NCBI GenBank assembly: GCA_029560455.1
Contig: JAKQKW010000334.1
Span: forward strand, 1 to 22,839
Reading direction: 5' to 3'
Origin: Candidatus Rifleibacteriota bacterium
GTDB taxonomy: Bacteria; Riflebacteria; Ozemobacteria; Ozemobacterales; Ozemobacteraceae
DNA length: 22,839 bases
The translations under genes were made by a program, and so were the position numbers. This document shows positions 1 through 8,500 of this stretch, piece by piece. Position 1 is the stretch's first letter. Every line of letters begins with the position of its first letter. The notes under the pieces were generated by a model that worked only from the letters and a program-made list of their open reading frames with translations, did no database searches and was not told where the DNA came from.

Positions 1-350
1 AGATTTTTGCGAAATTCTGCTCTGATGAAGCCAGTTTGAAGGTTACGGCCGACAAGGACCTGATCAGTCGTGTCAATTATCCCGCCAACGACTGGGTTGA
101 AATTGAAATCGAAGGCGCCGAAAGCTTTGCCGGCACTTTCAATCTCGCAGGTAATCTTGCTTCATTCAGCGTCGATGCCATCGTTGTCGGAACTGCATCG
201 ATCATTGAAGCCTGGAAACTGGAAAAGAGCGGCAAACTCCATCAGGCCGCTGCCATGTGGCTTGCTCTGCAGAAGAGTGGTCTGGCACCCGAAAAGGTTG
301 CGCCGCATCTCAAACGCCTGAAAGCAGCAATTCTCGAAGCGAATAAATAA
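1..350 (+). CDS. C-terminal part of an unrecognised protein (truncated by window edge)
   Basis: The frame is open from the left edge (first full codon at position 3) to a TAA at 348-350, giving 115 visible residues. A TTG at 36 could be read as a start, but the frame continues upstream without a stop and there is no clear ribosome binding site, so I treat the gene as cut by the window. The first half looks like beta strands (for example DWVEIEIEG, then alternating hydrophobic residues through SFSVDAIVVG). The last 45 residues look like two amphipathic helices rich in Lys, Ala and Leu (KLEKSGKLHQAAAMWLALQK, then a helix ending AAILEANK), which could resemble a TPR-like or bundle end. I do not recognise a family. 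It converges on the secretion cassette, with a hairpin terminator in the gap. Confidence 0.6.
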   Translation, partial: IFAKFCSDEASLKVTADKDLISRVNYPANDWVEIEIEGAESFAGTFNLAGNLASFSVDAIVVGTASIIEAWKLEKSGKLHQAAAMWLALQKSGLAPEKVAPHLKRLKAAILEANK

Positions 351-363
351 ATTAAAGCTGGCT

Positions 364-403
364 AAATGGGCAGCCCGGCGCTTTTGAGCAGGGCTGCCCA
401 TTT
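364..403. terminator. Perfect 13-bp hairpin, probable bidirectional terminator
   Basis: The left arm AAATGGGCAGCCC (364-376) and right arm GGGCTGCCCATTT (391-403) pair perfectly around a 14-nt loop. The hairpin sits between two convergent genes (ends at 350 and 461). On the + strand it is followed by AATTTCTT, a weak U-rich tail. On the - strand a run of ten T residues (445-454) lies between the YbjN-like stop codon and the hairpin. Termination in both directions is the natural reading. The inner part (371-398) is identical to a piece of rluB, reported separately. Confidence 0.7.
371..398 (+). repeat. 28-bp exact repeat, copy 1 (intergenic hairpin core)
   Basis: This 28-bp stretch begins CAGCCCGGCG and ends AGGGCTGCC. 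It is identical, in the same orientation, to 22026-22053. Here it forms the top of the intergenic hairpin; in the other copy it encodes residues near the C-terminus of the pseudouridine synthase. Identity was read by eye, base by base. Confidence 0.85.
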
Positions 404-460
404 AATTTCTTCAACACAGCAACGCTTAAATGCCTGTCCTGCAGAAAAAAAAAACAGTCT

Positions 461-916
461 TCAGGTTTCGGCGGTTTTAACGGCCGAATTGCCCCAAACG
501 ATCTGCATCAGCGGCCGATAGTTCTCTTCGAGATTCTTCACGCTTAGATCGATAAGTGCCCTGATCATGTTGGGTTCAAACTGTTCGTTGGTGCTGGGCA
601 GGCAAATATCCATAACAATTTCGCCCGCTTCAGTCACGAAATATTTGAAGGTTTTATAGGTGCTGTTGAGGACGTTCAGATACTTCAAAGTTTCGAAACG
701 GTTGTTTTCGGTAAGGCACCTGCCGGCGACGAGGGTGCGACAGATGACGTAGATACTGTCGTCGATGATAACCACCAGCGGCAGTCGCTGCCCCTCGATT
801 TCCATGGTCGACCTGAAAAGAACCGTGTTCAGTTCATCCCTGGCCTCTTCAGGGGCAAAACAGTTTATTTCGTTGTCGGTAAGCATTTTAGAGAATTTTT
901 CGGCTTTTGTGTTCAT
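461..916 (-). CDS. YbjN-like (type III secretion chaperone-like fold) small protein
   Basis: A 151-residue cytoplasmic protein with no signal peptide or membrane segment. The pattern fits the YbjN / T3SS chaperone-like family: an N-terminal helix, strands around VVIIDDSIYVICRTL (about residues 48-62), a helix with ENNRFETLKYLNVLNSTYK (about 70-88) matching the 'hxxLNxxN' segment of the family, strands FKYFVTEAGEIVMDICLP, then a long final helix (MIRALIDLSVKNLEENYRP). Family assignment is from remembered pattern, not a search. The start is supported by GAGGAG (complement of 923-928), 6 nt before the ATG. It begins 20 bp after tpsB ends, so it is very likely the third gene of the tpsA-tpsB operon. 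Many YbjN proteins have no known function. The related fold suggests binding of an unfolded secretion substrate, which is inference. Confidence 0.65.
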   Translation of the reverse strand: MNTKAEKFSKMLTDNEINCFAPEEARDELNTVLFRSTMEIEGQRLPLVVIIDDSIYVICRTLVAGRCLTENNRFETLKYLNVLNSTYKTFKYFVTEAGEIVMDICLPSTNEQFEPNMIRALIDLSVKNLEENYRPLMQIVWGNSAVKTAET

Positions 917-922
917 TATCTA

Positions 923-928
923 CTCCTC
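923..928 (-). promoter_or_regulatory. Ribosome binding site of the YbjN-like gene
   Basis: The complement reads GAGGAG, 6 nt before the ATG at 916-914. It sits in the 20-bp gap after the tpsB stop, so the gene has its own strong initiation signal and need not depend on coupling. Confidence 0.7.
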
Positions 929-936
929 GTAATTTT

Positions 937-2580
937 TTAAAACGAAACATTCATCGAAAGTTCCAGCTTCTGTCCGTCCACAGCCTGAACGTTCAGTTCT
1001 TTCACCAGCGGGTAGCCTACGCTGAAGACAACTTGTGAATCACCGGCAAACGAGTGGCTGAAACCAAAACCCAGCGCATGAATCATTCTGTCGTTCGCGA
1101 AACTTTTACCATATATTCGACCCCAATCGTAGAAAACAAACATCTTTGTTGTTTTAAACCCTCCGATCGGAAAAAGGTAATCAAGTTTGAGGTTTATGCC
1201 GCTGTCGCCGCCGATGACACTTTCTTCATAACCTCTGACGCTGTACATGCCGCCAAGAAAAAACTGGTCGGCCGATGGTATGAATTCATCGCAGGCTTTT
1301 TGACCGATGAGCCTGCACTGTAACTGCCGTTTGCCGGGAAGAACCTTTTGCCACATCGCGTCAAGTTGATATTTGCGAAGTTTTTGATCATCACCGAGAC
1401 CTTTGTAGTCGCAGAAAACCACAGTTGGACGCCAATAAAGCGCTGCTCCAGATGAGAGTCTAAGAAATGAAGAACCGATTGAAAACCGATTTTCACTGTC
1501 GTCTACGAAGGTGAGCCCAAAAACCCGATTCTCGGAATTCTGTCTATGAGCGTCGAAAATCAGCTCACTTTTGAAGCTGGTACCGACCCGCATGGGGTGA
1601 GTGACGGAAAACCCGGTTGAGCGTGAGGCGCCGCGAATTTCAAGGCCGGCATTGTCAATCAGCAGGTTATTGAAGCTGTGATAGAAGGAAATTCGGGTGC
1701 CGCGGCGATTAATCGGAAAATTGTAGCCAAGCATGGCCGCTTTGGAGGTGTTTGACATCAGCGAAGTGACAGTCAGTGAATCCCGGTTACCGCTGATGCT
1801 CGCATCTGCAACCGTCAGGCCGACGCGGGTTTCGCCAGTGCCCTTGCTGCCTGCAGTGTCGATGAACAGACTGCCGGTCTTGTCCTGTGGCTCATAAACC
1901 AGAATATAACAATCTGTGGTTCCAGGTTTTTCGCCAGCCTGCAGCTTGATTCTTGCCTTTATGTCATTGGTTCCGTTAAATTGAATCAGGTCGCGATCAA
2001 GATTTCTGATGTCGAGGAGTTCGTTTTGGGGTATGCCAAGTCGACTTCTTATGTAGCCGGAACGGGTATTGGCATTGCCCGCAAGCCTCACATTGCCGAT
2101 CAGACCTTCGATCAGCAAAACCTTCAGCTTGCCATCTTTGATCTCCTGCGGCGGTAAGGCGGCAATTGCGGTGATGTATCCATGACTGCGATACCAGTTG
2201 TTGATACCGCCGATGAATTCTTTCAGCTCGGCAATACCTAACTCACGATTGACGTAGCCGGCTGCCATTTCCTTAAGCTGCTCCGGGGTAAGAACCGACG
2301 ACCTGGAGAATTCAACCGCCTTCAGCGTGACTCTGATTTCTGGCATTTTCGGTTCGGCTGCAGATGCTGTTGTCGGTTTTTCCGTTTTTTCCGGGTTTTC
2401 GATTTCCCTTTTTAATTGGCGCTCCAGGCGGGTTTTCTGGAAGTTGTCAAGAATACGGTTCAGATACGCGCCAGAAGTGTTCGCAGGCTCAAGAATCGGC
2501 GCAGCGGGCTGGGCATAAACACAGCTCATTGATGCGCAGACAAACAGGGATATGAGAAATTGTCTTTCGAATTTCAGCAT
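937..2580 (-). CDS. TpsB-type outer-membrane transporter (ShlB/FhaC/HecB family)
   Basis: A 547-residue outer-membrane protein of usual size for the family. A signal peptide covers about residues 1-24 (MLKFERQFLISLFVCASMSC, then VYA|QP). A charged helix at about 38-62 resembles the FhaC plug helix. POTRA 1 (ShlB type) lies at about 81-158, including ITAIAALPPQEIKDGKLKV and LLIEG. POTRA 2 lies at about 159-230. The rest is a beta-barrel with the family hallmark GGMYSVRGYEES (VRGY at about 448-451, the loop L6 motif), FYDWGRIYG, and a final NVSF ending in Phe, as the BAM machinery expects. It would recognise the TPS domain of the upstream TpsA and thread it across the outer membrane. The ATG overlaps the tpsA stop as TGATG, so translation is probably coupled; only a weak GGA precedes it. 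Confidence 0.93.
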   Translation of the reverse strand: MLKFERQFLISLFVCASMSCVYAQPAAPILEPANTSGAYLNRILDNFQKTRLERQLKREIENPEKTEKPTTASAAEPKMPEIRVTLKAVEFSRSSVLTPEQLKEMAAGYVNRELGIAELKEFIGGINNWYRSHGYITAIAALPPQEIKDGKLKVLLIEGLIGNVRLAGNANTRSGYIRSRLGIPQNELLDIRNLDRDLIQFNGTNDIKARIKLQAGEKPGTTDCYILVYEPQDKTGSLFIDTAGSKGTGETRVGLTVADASISGNRDSLTVTSLMSNTSKAAMLGYNFPINRRGTRISFYHSFNNLLIDNAGLEIRGASRSTGFSVTHPMRVGTSFKSELIFDAHRQNSENRVFGLTFVDDSENRFSIGSSFLRLSSGAALYWRPTVVFCDYKGLGDDQKLRKYQLDAMWQKVLPGKRQLQCRLIGQKACDEFIPSADQFFLGGMYSVRGYEESVIGGDSGINLKLDYLFPIGGFKTTKMFVFYDWGRIYGKSFANDRMIHALGFGFSHSFAGDSQVVFSVGYPLVKELNVQAVDGQKLELSMNVSF

Positions 2581-5500
2581 CAGTTATTTGGTTCCATTTC
2601 TGAGTTTTCGTCTTCAGTTTCAGCGGTTACAACGCTGTCATTTTCAGTATCAACAGATGTCAGATAAACTCTGCCGCCGTGAGCGGTTATGGCAGAGGGT
2701 ATTGCGCCACTATAAATGAAATCAGAATATTCGATTTCATTTTTTTGAGCACTGTGATCGCTCGGTTCTGTTGCACCGGCAGAAGATTGCAATCCATTTG
2801 TATTACTGTCGACGATACTGGCGATTCTGTCAGCGAGACTTGGCTCGTTGAGATGTTTTGCCTGTCTGGTTATGCTGGTGGACTCACCTTTTATAATGAT
2901 TTCAAGTGATGCATTCTCGCTGCCCGGTACTATTACTGAAGTCTGGTTGTTGGAGAAGACCCCCACGCCGAGAAGGTCGACGCTGCTCAGTTGAAAGATG
3001 TCGGTGTCTGCATTGATCCTGGCGGTTAAGCTGTCAAGGTTGCTTACCTGCACACCCTGGCGCGACGCAACTTTATCAATTGTCACATCGTTCATGTATT
3101 TGCCATTAACCCCGTTGAATACAAGCTTCAGGCTGTCGTCAGCGCCCGTGTGTTCAAACTGCCCGCCTTTGAAACCTCCGGCTGTAACGTTCATCGATTC
3201 GCCAAGCCTTGCCTGCCCGACATTCACTCTGCCCTGATCATGATTGATGACCAGAGTTACCCTCTTGCCGCCGATATTGGCAAGCATGATGTCACCGCCT
3301 TCGGTCAGGCCATGGGCCTCTTCTTCTGCCAGCAGGTCGTGCACGTTGATTCCGCCTGCTTCGCCGATCTGATTGACATTGCTGCCGGCATCTTCATCAG
3401 TCTGTTCGTCATCAATCTGCAGTCTCAGATTTATGCCGGCCATATCAAAGGCATTGAGCAACAGCTTGCTTCGTTTTATGCCGCTGGTCAGAGTCACATT
3501 TTTGCCCTGCGCCCTCTGCAGATTGATTTTTCCGGTGGCATTAACCACCAGATTATTGGTAGCAGTAAGACTGTAATTGGAGTTCAGGTCGCCCAGAAGA
3601 TCAATGCTTACGTTATTGCCGGAAATATTACCACTGGCGGTTATTGAACCCTTGTTCCCGATCGTCAGGCTTCCGTTGCCGGCCCGCCCCTTCATATTCA
3701 GGCTTTTTTCATTTTTAATGACGGTAGAACCATCATTATTGGCAAAGTCTATAGCTGTAATTGCATTTTTTCGGCTGTCGAGAGAAAGGCCATTTCTTGC
3801 AGTCACTTTCAGATTGTCAGTTGTTATGGTTGACGTTTCTTCATTCTGAGAGATAGCCACTCCGGTTGCCTCAAGATTTTTTGACTTCACGGCGCCGGAA
3901 AAATCAATATTGCCATTTTCCGCAATGATCGTCGTTTTGCCGGTCGAATTATTATCGAGGCTGAGAAGATTCAGGTTTCCCGAATTTTTGAGAATGACAT
4001 CGCCATTTGCACTGTTTTGCAGAGTGGCATTTTTGATCTGATTGGCCAGACTGCTCAGAAACGTGCCATTTGTCGTAAACACCATCAGGTTGTCGCTGAT
4101 AATTCGATCCGGTGCTGTAAACGTAAGGGCAGTCAGGTCGATATTCCTGGCAGTCAGGGCATCGATTGCATTCAAAGCGCCGGAGCAATTTACGATCAGC
4201 TTGTCTGCTGCTGAAGTCGATCGGTTTTCAGCCGCCAGATCCAGGTGAGATGAAGTTCGGAGTTCAATATTGCCCTTGGTCATGTTGACCAGGCGGGCAC
4301 GATCGATCTCGTTGGACGCCGCTGCGAGAGACATGCCGTTAATCGAATTCACGGTCAGTTCGCCCACCTTGATTTTGCCTGTTGAGACATTCTGGATGAG
4401 CGAGGTGCAATCCAATGATAAGCCTTTGGCGAAAATATTACCGCCAACCACAAGATTGCCGGCATTGATAATGCTGGCAGATCTTCCGATGTTTTCCATC
4501 AGGGTCAGCTCAAGCACAGATTTATTCTTCAGCAGTATGTTGCCGCTAAGTTTGTTTATCAATCTGGCCTTGCGTATCTGATTGTTTGTGCTGTCGAGAG
4601 AGATTCCGGAATTTGCTGTCGCATCGAGACTGGTTGTGATAATGCTGCCGGCAGTTTCATTTTGAGTAATCGAACCCGCTGTTACGCTTATATTTGCGGC
4701 GCTGACGTTGCCGCCGAATATTACCTCAGAACCGCCGTCGACTGTGAGGCTGTTGTCTGATTTTGCAGAAGCACCGGCTACACCCGCAAGTTCGAGAGAA
4801 GTTTTACTGCAGATCGCGATGTTTCCTGAATTTTTGTTGGTAAGAGTGGCTTTGGCAATCTCGTTCAGGTTACTGTTAATCGTCAATCCTTCATTTGTAA
4901 TTACAGTGAGGTTTTCGGTCAGGATTTTCGCAGTTTTATTCTGAGTAATCGAAGTCGCTGTCAGTTTGACGTTTTTGCCGCTGACCGTGCCTTTAAGGTT
5001 AAGGCTGCCGATGTTTGTGACCTGAACTTCGTGATTGACCCGGCTCGATGCATTCTGGAGGAGACCAATATTCAGGGGTCCCTTGTTGTTGAACGTAATA
5101 TTTCCCGAGCCGTACAGACTCACTGCGCCAATCTCGTTGTCGAGACTTGCAAGACTCAGACCACCTGTGGAATTTGCCATCAGCGCGTTCGCAACGATTT
5201 TGCCGGTGTCTTCATCCTGATTTATCGAAGAGCCTTCGATTTTAACGTCTTTCGCGGTTATATCTCCCTGAAGTCTAACTGTTCCGGCGCTGTTAATAGC
5301 GAATTGAGCAGTTCCGGAAGTGGCCAGGTTGCTTATTTTCTGCAGATTCACCCCTGCTTTGGTGGCGATTGTGATGTTGCCGCTTCTGGTGTTGCTGATT
5401 GCAGCTTTGCGAACCATGTTATTGGTACTGCCCAGATTGATTCCGTCGCTGGTAACCATGTTCAGCATTGATGTGTCAATCACGGAAGCCGCTTCCTGCA

Positions 5501-8500
5501 TCGCGCTTGTTGCATTCAGGTCGATGTTTTCAACGTCCACGGTTCCGGCAAAAATAACCTTGTCGGTATTGCTCACCGTCAGGGTATTTGCAGAGTTTGC
5601 AACGGAGAAGGCTATGTCTCCCAGTTTGAGGGTTCCTGCGTTTTTCAGAAGAATATTTCCGGTGACATTGGCGATGTCCAGTCTGGTAATTTTGTTGTTG
5701 ACGCTGTCAAGTACAAGCCCGGCGGTGGTTGTGCCTTTAAAATTTCCGGCCGTGATCATACTGGTATTTTCGTTCTGGGCGATCGAAGATGCTGTGATGT
5801 CTACCGTGCCGGCATTTACGGTACCGCCAAAGTTAATCACTGCAGCATTGTTGTCGACTTTGAAAACACCTGTTGAAGCGGTTGTCACTGTTCCGATGTT
5901 CATCGTCGGCTTATTCGCAGAGTTTGTAACTGCCTTCAAAAAGATGCTGCCACCCGCCGTTGCATCTACGGAATCCATGGTGTCGCTCAGCAGTCTGATG
6001 CCTTTCCCGTCTTCACCGATATTTCCGTGGTCCGATATAAGCGTCAGTTTACCGGCGCCATTCAAGTAACCCGCATCGTCGAAGGCAATGCCGGTGTTGA
6101 CGCTCTTCAAATCTTTTGTTGCACGCAATCTGACATCGCCGCCGCTGTAAAGTGCCGAAATCAGAAGCGGGTTGGTGCTTCGCTGGTAAATGTTGACAAG
6201 ACCCTCGGCGCGGGCGGTAAGCTTGCCGCTCAGCTCGGTCACTATCGCTTTTTCTGCTGCGCCTATCGCACTGGTTGTTCCAAGTGCTCCGCCTTCGATT
6301 ATCAGATCTTTTCCCGTCAGATTTATCGCATTTGCATCGGCGTTATAATTAAAGATGCCGTTTTTGCCAAGCAGGCGAATGTTGTTGTCGCCTGAATTGA
6401 TCGTCTTGACATAAATCGGGTCGTCTGTCGCGGCCGCGAGATAGATATTGTCTCTGGCGGTGGCACTCAGATAATGAGCGTTTGAAGTCATCTTGATGCC
6501 AATCGCGGTGGTTCGGTTTATATGGGCTTTGGCGTTTGCTTCATCCCAGATAATGTCATCAGCTTCGGTGGCGGCAAGCTTTTTAAGTGTGTCGAGATTG
6601 CTGCCGAGGTTTGCAAGACTGACCGTTTCGGCGGCAGCATCCTTTCCTATTCCGCCATTGCTGGCCAGCAGAGTGATGTTTCTGCCGGTAATGTTGGCAT
6701 CACGGTTATAACTGTCGGTTGAGCCCGAGGTGCGGTTCATTATCGAATTTTGCAGGGCATAAAGCAGCTGGTTTTGTGTCCAGCCGTAGGTGCCGTTGAG
6801 GAGTTTGTAATAATCGCTGTTCGAGTCACTTGCTTTGGCGTTCAGATATTGATCTGCTGTAGTGTATGAGCCGTATTTTGTGTGCAGGGAAGTATAAACG
6901 GTCGTTTCGGCCGTTTCGGGGTTTGCTTCATACCAGCTTTTTTGTGCCATATATGAGTCGAATTCAGCCTTGACCGAATTTTTGTAATTATCGACGGCCC
7001 TCAATCTGACTGTCTCGCCGGTATTCGTTCCGTCGCCTTTAATGAGGCCGAGATTAAGCCATTTGTCTATAAGGGCATCGGTGCTGCGTTTTCCTGACTC
7101 TGTATTGACCGGCAGAGCGTTGTCAAAACTGCCGCTCGTCACTTTCAGATCGACGCTGCCGCTCCTGGATTCAATACGCCCGAGGCGCATGTCGCCGGAG
7201 ACCTGATTGAGGCAGATATTGGTTCTGGCAGTGGCGTTGACAGAGGCAGACATGGTGTCGCTGCTGCCGACCGGTGTTTGTCCGGCCTGAATAAAGAGCC
7301 AGCCGCCATTTGCCTTGCCGATTTGACCGTTTTGACTTACAAGATCTATGCGACGGCCTGTAATGAGAGAATCGGCAGATGTTGCAGAGTTGTTATAAAT
7401 TGAGCCATAGACATCGAGCCTGACGTTACCGTTTTCTGCAGTGACTTTCTTGATTTTAATGTCGCCATATTTACCGCTCGAACGGGTTGCTGCAATGCTG
7501 ATGTCACCTGCGGTCGAAACGGCATTGAGATAGCCGGTATCGCTGACAACCTGGCAGTTTATGGCGCCATTGCTGCCGATGCCGTTAGTTGCGTTGAAAT
7601 TGAAATTATCTGAGACCAGTTTCCCGCCAGTCTGTTGAATCGTGCCTTTGGTCGATGTGATGGTCAAAGCCGAACCGGCTTTGCCGACAACGTTTTCGCT
7701 CAGATTTACGTTACCGCCAGATTTGAGCTGCATTGAGCCACCGGTGGTCGAACCAATAAAGCCGATACTGATGGGATGATCGGCCCTGAGCGCATGCTGG
7801 TAGGTCACGCTGGAATCCTGGGTGTTTCCCCACTTGTAATGCTCGGTGCCCTTCGAATGAATCGCGTTGTCAAAAGTTTTCCATTCCTGGTAGAACTCGC
7901 TGTAGCTATCTACGTTCTTGGTGTATTTAATGAAATATGGTTCCGTACTGCCGCCCACCTTGCCGATAAAGGTGCCCGGCAGGCGGGGCCTGTTTACGGT
8001 ACCTGAATCTGGTAGCAGGTTTTCTGTCTTTTGTTCTTCAAGCTGTAGCTGGCTTTTGGTTTTGGTGTAAGCACCCCAGACTTTGAATTTGACTTCTTTT
8101 TTCCACATATTGGTTCCGGAAATGGTCTGACCTGTCGTCCAGTTGTAATAGAACCCGGGTGTCGGCTGATACGTTGCCTCGGGTCCTTTGACAGTAATGA
8201 TATCCGGGAGATTTATGCGTTCCCACCCTGCACTGTAACCCTTGAATGAAGAGCCTCCGGTACGTTTTTTGATTTCATAGCGATCGTATTCGGTAACCGT
8301 CGTTGCGTTACGTGTGAACTCAGTCTTGATCTTTTTGGCAGTGTCGGTGATGCTGACCAGGCCAGCTTCATCTCCGAGATTCACTCTCCCGAGAGTTACC
8401 GGGAGTTTCTGGTTCACTGCACCAAGATCAATGTTTAGATTGATGTCTGCAGATCCGTCGAAGGCGCGGATTTTACCGTTGCCGGTGCTGGAAATGCGAC

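Noticed and set aside
162..401. 79-residue - strand frame starting in the hairpin at 401
   Set aside because: It is antisense to the left partial gene, starts within a terminator stem and has no ribosome binding site.
461..916. HMW1C-like glycosyltransferase as the third gene, as in hmwABC loci
   Set aside because: The product is only 151 residues, far too small, and shows no glycosyltransferase motif.
2580..3560. Autotransporter barrel or YadA-type anchor at the TpsA C-terminus
   Set aside because: No amphipathic strands with a terminal aromatic residue; the end is acidic and soluble, and a separate TpsB gene is present.
5320..6069. 249-residue + strand open frame, hydrophobic, inside tpsA
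   Set aside because: It is antisense to the C-terminal repeats. Its hydrophobic look follows from reversing Asn/Asp/Ser/Thr-rich beta-repeat codons, and many such + strand frames lie along tpsA. No ribosome binding site or known domain.
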